Shown here one piece after another: positions 48,965 to 59,334 of a DNA stretch of 64,000 bases. The position numbers were made by a program, and so were the translations under genes. The number at the start of each line of letters is the position of its first letter. The stretch's first letter is position 1. Source of the stretch: an uncultured Methanobacteriaceae archaeon (GTDB taxonomy: Archaea; Methanobacteriota; Methanobacteria; Methanobacteriales; Methanobacteriaceae); contig CACZOU010000064.1 in NCBI GenBank assembly GCA_902782945.1, positions 1 through 64,000 on the forward strand, read 5' to 3'. Below the pieces are notes generated by a model, which was not told where the DNA came from, made no database searches, and saw nothing but the letters and a program-made list of their open reading frames with translations.

Positions 48965-50098
48965 ATGCCAATATTATTACTAGGAAACAAAGATATTGAT
49001 TTAATTAGTGGTAAAAGAAATATTACCATAAGAAGAAGATGGAAACAACCACTATACCCAGGAGATCACCTCTACTGCTATTGGAATATTCTGTCGAAAG
49101 AACGAGAAAAACTATTCGAAGCAGAAGTAACTCACGTAGATATATTAACCTTTGAAGACGTTATTCAAGATCATGAATTGGCGGCAAAACTAGGATACAA
49201 AAGCACAAAAGAACTAGAAAAAGACCTTAGAAAAACATATCCCAACAACACAAAAAACAAGGATGAATTCCAAGTATTTCAATTCAAAAAATTACATGTA
49301 AGCCAATGGGAAGGCTCAGCAATAAATCAAAAGAATATAATCATAAAAAAAGCAGACGTACTCTTTGAAATGGGAAAATACAAACAATCATCAATATGCT
49401 ATAAAGTAGCATTAGAATATGACCATGATGATGTTCAGTTATTAAATAGAATAGGAGATAACCTATCACGTCTGGGACAATTTGGTGATGCAATAAAACA
49501 CTATAAAAAAGCAATAAAAATAGAACCAAACAATGAATACTTATACAATAACATAGCAATAGCATATCTAAACAAACGTGAACCAGATAAAGCTCTGAAA
49601 GTAAACAACAAAGCATTACATGTTAATCCAGAAAATACAACAGTACTTTACTGGAGAGGATTAATTTATGAAATGTTAAATGATTTTGAAAAAGCATTAA
49701 TTTGCTTTAACAAGGTCTTAGAAATAGATGATACTGACCCTGATGTATGGAATGAAAAAGGAACAGTTCTTAACATGTTAGGGAAAAGTGAGGAAGCACT
49801 AGCTGCATATGATAAGTCAATAGAATTATGTTTAGATGATACAGATGATTCAAATACATGGGCAAGTAAAGGAAACACATTGCTAGGATTACAAAGATAT
49901 GATGAAGCAATAGAATGCTATAATCATGCATTAAAAGTAGATACAAACAATGCAATAATATTAAATAATAAAGGAGTAGCATACATGGAACTAGGAGATT
50001 TCAGGGATGCAATTGAATGTTTTACTAAAGTATTAGTAATGTATCCAGATAATCCTGATGCTCAGGTACTACAAGAAGTATGTCTAGAAAATCTATAA
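48965..50098 (+). CDS. ASCH-like domain fused to TPR repeats
   Basis: A 377-residue protein with two parts. Residues 1-110 look like an ASCH/PUA-like RNA-associated fold (ISGKRNITIRRRWKQPLYPGD, then ELAAKLGYKS and EFQVFQFKKLH). Residues about 125-377 contain seven tetratricopeptide repeats, with signatures such as YNNIAIAYLNKREPDKALKV and ASKGNTLLGLQRYDEAIECY. The TPR part should mediate protein contacts. The combination is unusual. It is co-directional and almost overlapping with the radical SAM gene. Confidence 0.8.
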   Translation: MPILLLGNKDIDLISGKRNITIRRRWKQPLYPGDHLYCYWNILSKEREKLFEAEVTHVDILTFEDVIQDHELAAKLGYKSTKELEKDLRKTYPNNTKNKDEFQVFQFKKLHVSQWEGSAINQKNIIIKKADVLFEMGKYKQSSICYKVALEYDHDDVQLLNRIGDNLSRLGQFGDAIKHYKKAIKIEPNNEYLYNNIAIAYLNKREPDKALKVNNKALHVNPENTTVLYWRGLIYEMLNDFEKALICFNKVLEIDDTDPDVWNEKGTVLNMLGKSEEALAAYDKSIELCLDDTDDSNTWASKGNTLLGLQRYDEAIECYNHALKVDTNNAIILNNKGVAYMELGDFRDAIECFTKVLVMYPDNPDAQVLQEVCLENL

Positions 50099-50117
50099 AA
50101 AACAATTCTCACTTTTT

Positions 50118-50858
50118 TTATTCAATTTCAAATAATTCACCAAGATAACTTTTACTACTAGTTTTAACTAATGAGGGAATATGGCCTGTTTTGCCAAGAA
50201 TTTCACCTTTAATAACCATTACTCCATCATAGTAATCATGATAATCCTCTGCATGAGTTAAAGCATTATGAACAATGTCATCATCACAATCACCTACACC
50301 ATAATTACCAATACATGTAGCAAGACTATCAGAAATACTGCTTTGTCTACTAAAAACAATTGTAGCATCAGTTTTACCAAAACTCTTGGATGGACCAGCA
50401 GATGATGACGTACAAATACCATAACCATGTGGTCTTGGCTTTATCTTAAATCCGATATTATATGAAAAACTACTATCACCAGCATAAACTCCGATAACTA
50501 CTTTCCTATTAGTTTTAAGAGCAATATCTCCGCCATTTTCAACAATTGAAAAACGACTGCCTTTACTAATAAGATAATTTAAACAAACTTCACTAATACT
50601 TCCTGCAACAGAAGACATAGGACCAGTATCAGAGATTTCACCGGCAACAGTCATTAATTTAAGTATTGTTTCATCAGAAATTATAGGAACTGGTTTATAA
50701 CCGGCAAATAGTGGATTACTATTTATGGTATTCTGTATGATTCTTCTTTCTTTCTTAATTAGTTGTGTTAAATCTATATTAATATCACTTTTTAATGAAA
50801 TATGGGTTGATTCTATATTTATATTCTTAGAATAAATTCTATTTTCCATAGTAATCAT
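50118..50858 (-). CDS. UPF0280 family protein (ApbE-related)
   Basis: A 246-residue protein of the archaeal UPF0280 family. Typical segments are TVAGEISDTGPMSSVAGSISE near 94, FSIVENGGDIAL near 122 and GICTSSSAGPSKSFGKTDA near 150. The family is related to ApbE flavin transferases and appears widely in methanogens with unknown function. The first ATG is 50858, and ATG at 50849 (MENRIYSKN) is equally possible. It stands alone between convergent and divergent neighbours. Confidence 0.87.
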   Translation of the reverse strand: MITMENRIYSKNINIESTHISLKSDINIDLTQLIKKERRIIQNTINSNPLFAGYKPVPIISDETILKLMTVAGEISDTGPMSSVAGSISEVCLNYLISKGSRFSIVENGGDIALKTNRKVVIGVYAGDSSFSYNIGFKIKPRPHGYGICTSSSAGPSKSFGKTDATIVFSRQSSISDSLATCIGNYGVGDCDDDIVHNALTHAEDYHDYYDGVMVIKGEILGKTGHIPSLVKTSSKSYLGELFEIE

Positions 50859-50995
50859 TCTTCTTTTCTCAATTAATTAATATTGTTGTTACTTATTAAC
50901 AATGAAAATAATCAGTATATTATATATAAAATTATAATATTAGTTATTAACAAATATATTTAACATATTTAAAATAAAAAGGGGGCATAATTTTC

Positions 50996-51910
50996 ATGAT
51001 GCCAAAGCCAAATAACTCTAGAACTAATAATAAAAATAACAATGATTTCCAGAGAGCAGGTTCAGAGAAAATATTACTAGAAACAAAACCAAATATTTTC
51101 TGCTATTGTGAGAATTTTATATTTAAAATAATATTACTATTTATATTAGTATTCTTATTTGCTCCAATAGTCACGATATTCTATAATATTCAAGATACAC
51201 TATTAACATCATTTCAAATGAATTTCACAAATTTAACATCAATAATGGAATTACTATTAATCTTCTGTATATTAATTGTACTTGTAAAGATATTATTAGA
51301 TATTCTTGACTGGAATTATACTAAATATGTCTTAACAAATCAGAGAATCATTATTCAAAGAGGTTTTTTCCGTAAAGAAAAAATCATGATGCCTTACAGA
51401 AAAGTACAGGATATCGAAATTTCTCAGAACATGTTAGAGAGAATTATTAATGTAGGGGATATTCTTATTTATGGTGGTCATGATAATTCTGATACAATTC
51501 TTGATGATATACCAGACCCTAAAAGTGCAGAAGAGATAATTCTTAGCCATATAAGTGATTATAATGAATATCCTCCTAATTATCCACCTAATTATAATCC
51601 TAACTATTATAATAACGGATATAACAGGAATTATGGATATGATGATAGATATGATAATAGAGAATATGATGATAGATATGATTATCATGAATATAATCGG
51701 TATGAGGAGAATAATCAAGCTCCCCCAATAGAAAATAGGAATTATTATAGGGATGATAATGATTATTCTCATGAACAAGAAAATAACTCACAGAATAATT
51801 CCTTTATTAATAAATGGAATAAAAATAAACAAAAATATAAAAAATCTAAAATGAATAAGGATGAAATTATGGAAAGACATCAAAGAATGTTCAAAAAATA
51901 TAATGAATAA
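50996..51910 (+). CDS. Membrane protein with bacterial PH-like domain and polar tail
   Basis: A 304-residue protein. Two membrane segments (about 38-62 and 80-102) are followed by a bPH2/DUF304-type domain (VLTNQRIIIQRGFFRKEKIMM, then VQDIEISQNMLERI and DILIYGGHDN). The C-terminal 120 residues are a Tyr/Asn/Asp/Arg-rich low-complexity tail with repeated YDDRYD-type units, ending in a basic stretch. Such proteins are membrane-associated and of uncertain function. GGGGGC precedes the start at 50996/50999. Confidence 0.83.
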   Translation: MMPKPNNSRTNNKNNNDFQRAGSEKILLETKPNIFCYCENFIFKIILLFILVFLFAPIVTIFYNIQDTLLTSFQMNFTNLTSIMELLLIFCILIVLVKILLDILDWNYTKYVLTNQRIIIQRGFFRKEKIMMPYRKVQDIEISQNMLERIINVGDILIYGGHDNSDTILDDIPDPKSAEEIILSHISDYNEYPPNYPPNYNPNYYNNGYNRNYGYDDRYDNREYDDRYDYHEYNRYEENNQAPPIENRNYYRDDNDYSHEQENNSQNNSFINKWNKNKQKYKKSKMNKDEIMERHQRMFKKYNE

Positions 51911-51974
51911 ACTTAATCCTTTTTATCCTTCTTTTTCTATTTATTTTTAAAAATTTTTTTAACTGGATGAAAGC

Positions 51975-53135
51975 ATGACGAATTATGATATAATTGTAGT
52001 TGGTGGTGGACCAATAGGATCTACATATGCATATAAGATGGCTAAATTAGGATATGATGTAGCTCTTTTTGATATGAAAAACAGGATAGGTCAACCATTA
52101 CAATGTGCGGGAATAGTGTCAACAAACATAAAGGATACTAAGAATTTACCTGAAGAATTCATATCAAATAAAGTTAAAGGAGCTAACTTGTTATCACCTA
52201 ATGGAACAAGTATCACAGTAGAGAAAGATGATAATTCAGCATATGTGTTAGATAGAGTGTTATATGATAAATATCTATTTAACAGAGCAGTAGATGCTGG
52301 AGCAACTGCTTTTTATGGAGAACGTGTTCTTGATGTCGATATGGATAACACAAGAATAACAACAACTAATGGAAAATATTCATCTAACATAATAGCAGTA
52401 GCATGTGGTCCAAATTCAGCGACATCAAAGAAAATGAATCCTAATTTTAAAGAAGAATCCTACACGGGTATTCAATATACATTAAAAACAGAACCATCAG
52501 ACACAGAATACGTTGATGTAAGAGTAAATACAAGTATATTGCCCGGATTTATATGGAAAATACCAGTATCTCCAACAGAACAAAGGTTAGGATTATTTAC
52601 CAATGGATCACATAAACAGGCAAATCAAATACTAACAAACATGATGGATTCAGGTAGTACTATCATTCAAAAACACTATGGGTTAATCCCAAGATTTAAC
52701 GTTAATAAGAAAATAGTTGAAAACAACACAATCCTCCTAGGTGATTCAGCAAATCAAATAAAACCAACGACTGGTGGAGGATTAGTGACAGGATTTAACT
52801 GTACAACTATAGCAGCAAAAAATTCAAATAAAATGCTGGAAGAAGACAATAATAACTATCTAAAACAATACGAAACAGAATATCATAAAAAATATGATAG
52901 TGAATTCAAAGCACAACAAAATGTACAGAAAATAATCAAAAGTATGGATGAAGATGACTTCAATTACATGTTCAAGGAATTAAAGGATAACAACGTTGAT
53001 AAAATAATATCAGAATATGGAGATATGGATAACCAAGTTCCATTACTAAAACAATTAGTGAAAACAGGAGTAATATTTAAACTATTACCAAAAATAGGTG
53101 TAAGGAGACTGAAAAATATATGGAAATCACTGTAA
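51975..53135 (+). CDS. Geranylgeranyl reductase family flavoprotein
   Basis: A 386-residue FAD enzyme. The dinucleotide motif VVGGGPIGSTYAYKMAKLG is at the start, a second FAD motif GDSANQIKPTTGGGLVTGF is near 255-275, and the conserved PLQCAGIVS segment is near 36. It belongs to the digeranylgeranylglycerophospholipid reductase group that saturates archaeal isoprenoid lipid chains, although methanogens have several paralogues with other substrates. The stop overlaps the trmG10 start by 16 bases. Confidence 0.88.
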   Translation: MTNYDIIVVGGGPIGSTYAYKMAKLGYDVALFDMKNRIGQPLQCAGIVSTNIKDTKNLPEEFISNKVKGANLLSPNGTSITVEKDDNSAYVLDRVLYDKYLFNRAVDAGATAFYGERVLDVDMDNTRITTTNGKYSSNIIAVACGPNSATSKKMNPNFKEESYTGIQYTLKTEPSDTEYVDVRVNTSILPGFIWKIPVSPTEQRLGLFTNGSHKQANQILTNMMDSGSTIIQKHYGLIPRFNVNKKIVENNTILLGDSANQIKPTTGGGLVTGFNCTTIAAKNSNKMLEEDNNNYLKQYETEYHKKYDSEFKAQQNVQKIIKSMDEDDFNYMFKELKDNNVDKIISEYGDMDNQVPLLKQLVKTGVIFKLLPKIGVRRLKNIWKSL

Positions 53136-54190
53136 TATTATCACAAGAAAATGAGACATTACCCCGAGCTGAACTTTTAGCTAGACTAGGTACACTTAAT
53201 ATTAAATATGAAATATTGAATGAATATCCAGGAATAGTAGAATTAGAGGTGGATGCTACAAAAGATGAAGTTAGTGAATTAGGTGCACATCTAGCATATA
53301 CACATGAAATTTTATATACTATAAAAAAAACAACACCAGAAAACCTTCAAACAGCAATAGAATCAATAGACTGGACAAAATATGTTAAAGATTCATTCAA
53401 AGTACGTGTAAAAAGAATGGGTAATGGTGATGTAGATAAAGATGGTATTGAAAGAAATATTGGAGGATATATTAAGAAAGAATCACAAATGCCTGTATCT
53501 TTAGATAACGCTGTTCATACAATAAAATTAGTATACACAGATCCAGAAGTAGTTACAAATGAATATAAAGAAACATCCATAACAAGTTATAATAAAGTAA
53601 TAATAACTGAATTAATAATAGAACAGAACAAGAGACATTTCTTTGATAACAAGCCACATAAACGTCCATATTTCCATCCTGGATCAATGAGTCCAAAATT
53701 AGCTTTATGTATGGTTAACTTAGCAAGAGTTCATGAAAATGACACAGTACTTGATCCTTTCTGTGGAACAGGAGGAATACTAATAGAAGCTGGTGAACTA
53801 AATACAAAATTAATCGGCTCTGATATTGAAAAACAAATGTATGAAGGAACAAAATTAAACCTAGCTGCAGAGGGATTTTCTGATTTTAAGATAATGTGGG
53901 AAGATGTACGCGATTTAAAATTAGATAAAAAAGTAGATGCAGTAGCAATGGATCCACCTTATGGTATATCAACAACACTAGGTGGTGATGATACTAAACA
54001 ATTGTATCATGAAGCATTGAATGCTATTTCATCATATCTTAAAGATGATGGATATATATGTATGGCAAGTCCTCATTACATAGATTTAAATGAAGTAATA
54101 GAAGGAACACCTCTAAAAATAAAAGAACAACATTCAATAAGAATGCATAAAAGCTTAACACGTATAATTACTGTTTTAACAAAAAAATAG
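53120..54190 (+). CDS. trmG10: tRNA (guanine-10-N2) dimethyltransferase Trm-G10
   Basis: A 356-residue methyltransferase. The N-terminal THUMP domain (about 1-160) is followed by a Rossmann-fold domain with the SAM motif LDPFCGTGGILIEAG near 212 and the catalytic MDPPYGIST near 276. It dimethylates G10 of archaeal tRNA. Its ATG lies inside the preceding gene and its stop is 9 bases before the LeuA/CimA start, so the three are likely one transcript. Confidence 0.92.
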   Translation: MEITVILSQENETLPRAELLARLGTLNIKYEILNEYPGIVELEVDATKDEVSELGAHLAYTHEILYTIKKTTPENLQTAIESIDWTKYVKDSFKVRVKRMGNGDVDKDGIERNIGGYIKKESQMPVSLDNAVHTIKLVYTDPEVVTNEYKETSITSYNKVIITELIIEQNKRHFFDNKPHKRPYFHPGSMSPKLALCMVNLARVHENDTVLDPFCGTGGILIEAGELNTKLIGSDIEKQMYEGTKLNLAAEGFSDFKIMWEDVRDLKLDKKVDAVAMDPPYGISTTLGGDDTKQLYHEALNAISSYLKDDGYICMASPHYIDLNEVIEGTPLKIKEQHSIRMHKSLTRIITVLTKK

Positions 54191-54199
54191 GTGATATTC

Positions 54200-55693
54200 A
54201 TGTTAGATAATATAAAAATATTTGATACAACATTACGTGACGGAGAACAAACACCCGGCGTATTAATAACATCTAATGAAAAGCTTAAAATAGCTCTAAA
54301 ACTGGATGAATTAGGAGTAGATGTTATAGAAGCAGGTTCTGCAATAACTTCAAAGGGTGAACAAAAAAGTATTAAAACAATAACTGAAAACAATTTAGAC
54401 GCTGAAATATGTAGTTTTGCTAGGCCTGTTAAAGTAGATATTGACACAGCACTAAACTGTGACGTGGATAGTATTCATTTAGTAATTCCATCATCTGATT
54501 TACATATACAATACAAATTAAGAAAGACAAGAGAACAAGTAGAACAGATGACAGTAAATGCTACAGAATATGCTAAAAGTCATGGTTTAATTGTAGAATT
54601 ATCAACTGAGGATGCAACAAGAACAAGTATGGATGACCTTAAAAGATTATATAATTTAGGTATAGAAGCAGGAGCAGATCGTTTATGTGCATGTGATACG
54701 GTAGGTTTATTAACTCCTGAAAAATCATATGATTTCTATAAGGAATTAGCAACATTATCCAGACCTGTAAGTGTACATTGTCATGATGATTTTGGATTAG
54801 CAGTAGCTAATACATTAATGGCATTAAATGCAGGTGCACAACAAGCACATGTTACCATAAATGGTTTAGGTGAACGAGCAGGTAATGCATCATGTGAAGA
54901 AGTAGTAATGGCATTAGAAACATTATATCATATAGACACAGGAATAAACACGAAATTATTCTATGAAATATCACACTTAGTTGAAACAATCTCTGGTGTA
55001 ACATTACAATCCAACAAGGCGATAGTAGGAGAAAACGCTTTTGCACATGAATCAGGTATACATGCAGATGGAGTACTTAAGAAATCTGAAACTTATGAAC
55101 CAATAAAGCCAGAAACAGTAGGACATCGTCGCAGATTTGTATTAGGAAAACATGTAGGAAAACACGTTATAAATGAAAAAATAAAAGAAACAAATACCCA
55201 GGTAACAGAGGATGAATTAGACAGAATATTTAAACGAGTAAAATCATTATCTGACATGGGAAAAACAGTAACAGATGTGGACTTACAAGCTATTACTGAT
55301 GATATATTACATATTAATCCAGAGGATTCATTAATACTAGAGGAATATACAACAGTATCAGGAAATAAAGTAACCCCAACAGCATCTGTAAAAGTAAACA
55401 TAAATAATAAGGAAAAAATAGAAGCAGGGGTAGGTGTCGGACCAGTAGATGCTGCAATAGAAGCAATACAGAAGAGTATTAAAGATACTGCAGATATTAC
55501 ATTAGAAGAGTATCATGTAGATGCAGTAACTGGTGGTACTGATGCATTAATTGATGTACTTGTAAAACTTAAACATGAAGATAAAGTTATAACTGCAAGA
55601 AGTACTGAGCCGGATGTAATACTAGCAAGTGTGGAAGCATACTTGAAAGGAGTAAATAAGATTCTTACGGATGATAAGAAGATGAGAAAATGA
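54200..55693 (+). CDS. 2-isopropylmalate / citramalate synthase family (LeuA/CimA)
   Basis: A 497-residue enzyme that condenses a 2-oxo acid with acetyl-CoA in leucine or isoleucine synthesis. The HMGL-like barrel begins [13 protein letters not shown], has [16 protein letters not shown] (metal His) near 192 and [10 protein letters not shown] near 220. The C-terminal LeuA dimer/regulatory domain is present (about 370-490), which distinguishes it from the shorter AksA homocitrate synthase. LeuA and CimA cannot be separated by eye. AGGTGAT precedes ATG 54200, preferred over GTG 54191. cgi121 overlaps its stop (ATGA). Confidence 0.92.
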   Translation: MLDNIKIFDTTLRDGEQTPGVLITSNEKLKIALKLDELGVDVIEAGSAITSKGEQKSIKTITENNLDAEICSFARPVKVDIDTALNCDVDSIHLVIPSSDLHIQYKLRKTREQVEQMTVNATEYAKSHGLIVELSTEDATRTSMDDLKRLYNLGIEAGADRLCACDTVGLLTPEKSYDFYKELATLSRPVSVHCHDDFGLAVANTLMALNAGAQQAHVTINGLGERAGNASCEEVVMALETLYHIDTGINTKLFYEISHLVETISGVTLQSNKAIVGENAFAHESGIHADGVLKKSETYEPIKPETVGHRRRFVLGKHVGKHVINEKIKETNTQVTEDELDRIFKRVKSLSDMGKTVTDVDLQAITDDILHINPEDSLILEEYTTVSGNKVTPTASVKVNINNKEKIEAGVGVGPVDAAIEAIQKSIKDTADITLEEYHVDAVTGGTDALIDVLVKLKHEDKVITARSTEPDVILASVEAYLKGVNKILTDDKKMRK

Positions 55694-56208
55694 ATGATTT
55701 ACAGGCGGAATTACTTGAAAATTATGATATAACCATTCATTCCTATGAAGATAATCTTATAGAAAATGTTCCTGATTTTTTAAGGAAGGTTGATGAGATC
55801 ACTTCCTTAAAGGAGGATTCAATAATTCAATTATTGGATACTGATTATATTTGTGGCGAGAAGCATATTAATCAGGCAATATCCCAGGCAATAAAAGCTT
55901 TTGAGGAGAATCAGAACTTTGCTAATGATAAAGGATTAGAAATTTGTGTAAGATTATCTGCTCAAAAACAGATTAGTGAAGCATTAAAACTTCTTGGTAT
56001 TAAAAATCAGTGTAATATTACTGTGGTTTACATTAATGTACTTGACGAACAGATAGTTAAAATGGAAGAATTATTATCTAATAGAAATGATGATTTAATT
56101 AATACTATTGATTCAGATAAGATTATGAAGTCTTATAATTTATCTAGTGATAAAAATATGGTGGATAGAATTAATGAGAAGATTGCTTTATTAGCAATCA
56201 AAAATTAA
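55690..56208 (+). CDS. cgi121: KEOPS complex subunit Cgi121
   Basis: A 172-residue protein resembling archaeal Cgi121, the tRNA-recruiting subunit of KEOPS, which makes the t6A modification. Recognisable are the [15 protein letters not shown] helix, [20 protein letters not shown] and the following strand NITVVYIN, in the order typical of the family. The C-terminal third (after about 145) is more variable. Its ATG overlaps the preceding synthase stop codon by 4 bases. Other KEOPS genes are not in this window. Confidence 0.8.
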   Translation: MNDLQAELLENYDITIHSYEDNLIENVPDFLRKVDEITSLKEDSIIQLLDTDYICGEKHINQAISQAIKAFEENQNFANDKGLEICVRLSAQKQISEALKLLGIKNQCNITVVYINVLDEQIVKMEELLSNRNDDLINTIDSDKIMKSYNLSSDKNMVDRINEKIALLAIKN

Positions 56209-56231
56209 CTAAATACTCTTCTCCTTTTTTT

Positions 56232-57224
56232 TTATTCTTTTGTTGCATTGATAATTATCTCTACTAGTTTATCCATGTTATCTATTGTCAAACTACTTGG
56301 ATCTAGGTTTTTTGTTTCAATACATATGCATGGCTGTTTAAGTCTATTATAATTAGGTCCTGTTGTTATAATACTCTTATTTTTGGTTATTGATAATTGT
56401 GTTCTTATATTATAGGATAATTTTTTTGCTTTACTTTTACTTTCTGCTGTGATTATTACATTTAATCCATACTCGTTTTCATGTATTATATGGTGTATTT
56501 TATCATCTTTTAGTTTGTTAATTAATTGTTTTTTAAGATATGTGTTAGCCTTCAGTGTTTTATTGTATGTTTGTTCTGCATAGTCTATATTCTCGTAGAT
56601 TCCAGCACATGTTATATTATCTGCCTTGAATGTTTTTAAAAGATGGTTATTTAGTTTTATTTTCTGAGTTATATTGTTAATGAATCCACCATTTTCTATG
56701 TTTACTATTTTTGGTGAACCTGTTGATGATACTTGTATGTCTGCATATTCTGTATTTGATAGTTTTTCGTCACCCATGGATCCAGAAATATCTAAAATAA
56801 ATATCACATCATATAGATTGCATAGTTCATATATTTCTTTCACTGGTTGTTCTGCTGTATAAGCAGATAAGCTTGTAATATATAAGGAACCTACATCATT
56901 ATTTTCAAAATACTTGGAAAGATTTTCAGTATTTATTATACCATTAGAAGTACTTATTTCTTGAACTTGTTTATTCAGTATCTTGGCAGAACGTTGTAAT
57001 CCATTCCATCCTCCTTCATCTGGTACAAGTATCGGTTCGGGTAAGGCTTCAGTAATTGTAAATATGCAACTATTAGCACTGTTAAGGATATGAACTTCCT
57101 GTGATGGAAATAATTCTTTTATCTTGTTGACAGCATAATCATAGTAGTCATAATCTGAGTCAATTGCTTTCTTCATAAACTTTCTAGTATGCTCAGGTAT
57201 TTCTTTATATTTTAATTGTAACAT
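56232..57224 (-). CDS. PLP-dependent aminotransferase-fold protein, divergent (DegT-like)
   Basis: A 330-residue protein with a fold-type-I PLP pattern: LYITSLSAYTAEQPVKEI near 114, FILDISGSMGDE (Asp that binds the pyridine nitrogen near 145), and GSPKIVNIENGGFI, where Lys172 matches the Schiff-base Lys of DegT-like enzymes. Overall similarity to known groups is low and the second domain is divergent. Substrate unknown. It follows the nre gene by 12 bases, so both are probably on one transcript. Confidence 0.68.
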   Translation of the reverse strand: MLQLKYKEIPEHTRKFMKKAIDSDYDYYDYAVNKIKELFPSQEVHILNSANSCIFTITEALPEPILVPDEGGWNGLQRSAKILNKQVQEISTSNGIINTENLSKYFENNDVGSLYITSLSAYTAEQPVKEIYELCNLYDVIFILDISGSMGDEKLSNTEYADIQVSSTGSPKIVNIENGGFINNITQKIKLNNHLLKTFKADNITCAGIYENIDYAEQTYNKTLKANTYLKKQLINKLKDDKIHHIIHENEYGLNVIITAESKSKAKKLSYNIRTQLSITKNKSIITTGPNYNRLKQPCICIETKNLDPSSLTIDNMDKLVEIIINATKE

Positions 57225-57236
57225 TATATCTTATCC

Positions 57237-58403
57237 TCAGAAGAACTGATCAAGTGTTGTCTGTCTTTCTTTTAGTACTTCATCAAGTAATTGGCTTGCG
57301 GCTCTGAAATCATCCACACTTAATTTTAATTTAGTTTCTATATAGTCTAATGATTGTCTTAGACTTTCAAATTCAAGTGGTTTACTATTCATTGCATGTC
57401 TTATATTTTCTCTAACATTAAATACACCTAACGGAATATAATCCTCATTTGCTTCTCTGAATATTATACATCCCGCCTGTTCTTTATCTCTATCTAATTG
57501 TTCTAATACGGCCATTTTAGCAGTATAATAACATCCACCTACACGTGAGTACTCTTTTTTACCCTTATTATGTTCACAATCAGTGAATATCATGCTTTTT
57601 CTTCCATTTACTTTTAAAAATGCTTCCATCCATTCATATTGCCATGGTGTTGGCATTTCAAGTATTGCATAGTAATTATTTAGACTTTCAAATTCATAAA
57701 CTTTGTATGTGTCTATTTGAGAGTAATATCTCACATTTTCCAGGAGTCTGTCTGCAATTGTTGTGTCTACCGCGGTTATTGACCATCGTGTAGGAACTAG
57801 TTTCCTTTTTTTTCCTTCACCCATTGTTCCTACTGAGAATGCTTTCTGTATTTGTGTAAATGGAACGTTTTTTTCATGTAATATTTCAACTGCATCTGCT
57901 GCTTTAAGATCTGTATCATAATATGCTTTTTCTAGTTGATGGTCCCATTTAACGTTGTCAATATCAAATTTTTTTATAATAGCACTAGGTCCATGAGGAG
58001 CGTTTTCTGCACTAAATGTCATTCCCTGTGGTTTTTTGTTAAATTCTGCTTCACTCATGATGGATTTTGATGCCATAGATATTTCTTGTAATTTTTCTAT
58101 GTAGTTATTATCTAAATCAGTTATTCCTATGGTTTGTTTTCCTCTAACAAGATTTAATCGGTAGTTAATAATATCTTTTTGTGAAGTATGTGTGGATATC
58201 CATTGTTCTGGCTGGTCCATAATTGATGAATCTTCGTAGCTAGGTGATAATAACGGTCCTGCATATACTTTAGGATAATTATAACTTCCTATGAAGACTG
58301 AGGGTGGTGTAGTACCTTCAAGTTCTTTATCTACTTTAGCTGATTTCATATTGTATAATTGTTTAGTTATTGTTTTAAGATATCTATATTTACTATCTAA
58401 CAT
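57237..58403 (-). CDS. Nre-family DNA repair protein with C-terminal PIP-box
   Basis: A 388-residue protein of the archaeal Nre family (DUF650/DUF651). Typical segments are [19 protein letters not shown] near 32, [15 protein letters not shown] near 287 and the [22 protein letters not shown] region near 170. It ends in QTTLDQFF (381-388), a canonical PCNA-interacting box, as in characterised NreA. The Cys-rich N-terminal motif of NreA is not seen, which fits the NreB-like form. It probably acts in DNA damage tolerance with PCNA (family knowledge). An AGGAGG precedes its ATG. Confidence 0.88.
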   Translation of the reverse strand: MLDSKYRYLKTITKQLYNMKSAKVDKELEGTTPPSVFIGSYNYPKVYAGPLLSPSYEDSSIMDQPEQWISTHTSQKDIINYRLNLVRGKQTIGITDLDNNYIEKLQEISMASKSIMSEAEFNKKPQGMTFSAENAPHGPSAIIKKFDIDNVKWDHQLEKAYYDTDLKAADAVEILHEKNVPFTQIQKAFSVGTMGEGKKRKLVPTRWSITAVDTTIADRLLENVRYYSQIDTYKVYEFESLNNYYAILEMPTPWQYEWMEAFLKVNGRKSMIFTDCEHNKGKKEYSRVGGCYYTAKMAVLEQLDRDKEQAGCIIFREANEDYIPLGVFNVRENIRHAMNSKPLEFESLRQSLDYIETKLKLSVDDFRAASQLLDEVLKERQTTLDQFF

Positions 58404-58554
58404 TTAGTTACACCTCCTCTAGTTCCTGATTCCTTTTTATTCTGACTATTTATTAGTATATGTTTTTTGTAATATTTAATATAAAGTAAGATTGGATTAT
58501 TTTTCTAGTCATTTCCTAATTTTTTATTAATTGTTAGTAACATATTGTTATATC

Positions 58555-59334
58555 ATGATTAAAGAGGATTTTTTTAAGAATAAAATAGGTGTAATTGGTG
58601 CTGGAAATATAGGCAGATCTGTTATTTTAAAATTATTAGAAAAGGGTTATCCATATGATAATATTCAGTTATCATATAATGGGTCTATATTTACATTCAG
58701 TGCATTATTTGATGATAATCTTGTGGATATGATAAGTGATAATTCTAGATTAGTAAATGATTCTTCTATTATTTTACTGTCTGTTCCTCCACAATCTTTT
58801 GAAAAAATTGGTGATTTTGGATTGGATAAAGATACTCTTGTAATTTCATTTATGGCTGGTATATCTATTGATAAAATTAAAAAACAAACAAAATCTGAAA
58901 ATGTAGTGAGGGTTATTCCAACTGGTCCTGATACCATTAAGAATTCTTGTACTATTGCAGGTACATATCCTGGTAATGCTGCAGCTGATTTCTTGTTTGA
59001 TTTACTTGATTTTGATTATTATGTTGTTGATAGTGAGGATAAAATGGATTATATGGTTATTGCTGGCTGTCTTCCAGCTGTTTATTGTCGTGTTGATCCA
59101 CATAGTAATGAGAGTGTTAGGGATATACAGAGATTTGCAGGTGATTTCGATGAATTTATTGAGATTTCAAAAAAGGCTGAAAAGTTAGTTCCAACTGATA
59201 ATATTGATGAATTTGTAAAACAAGTTTCAACGCCTGGTGGTGTTACTGAGGCTATTATTAGTAGTCTTGACCAAGGTAATTCTTTGTATGATTCATTACT
59301 GGCCGGTATTAAACGTAATAATGAATTATCTTAG
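58555..59334 (+). CDS. Pyrroline-5-carboxylate reductase-like oxidoreductase
   Basis: A protein of 259 residues with a Rossmann start IGVIGAGNIGRSVILKLL near residue 12 and the P5CR-type dimerisation end (VSTPGGVTEAIISSLDQG). It has VRVIPTGPDTIKNSCT near 121, related to the family VRxMPN motif. It may reduce pyrroline-5-carboxylate to proline, or be one of the P5CR-like NADP enzymes of other role. ATG 58555 is preferred over TTG 58531; neither has a strong ribosome-binding site. It is monocistronic. Confidence 0.83.
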   Translation: MIKEDFFKNKIGVIGAGNIGRSVILKLLEKGYPYDNIQLSYNGSIFTFSALFDDNLVDMISDNSRLVNDSSIILLSVPPQSFEKIGDFGLDKDTLVISFMAGISIDKIKKQTKSENVVRVIPTGPDTIKNSCTIAGTYPGNAAADFLFDLLDFDYYVVDSEDKMDYMVIAGCLPAVYCRVDPHSNESVRDIQRFAGDFDEFIEISKKAEKLVPTDNIDEFVKQVSTPGGVTEAIISSLDQGNSLYDSLLAGIKRNNELS

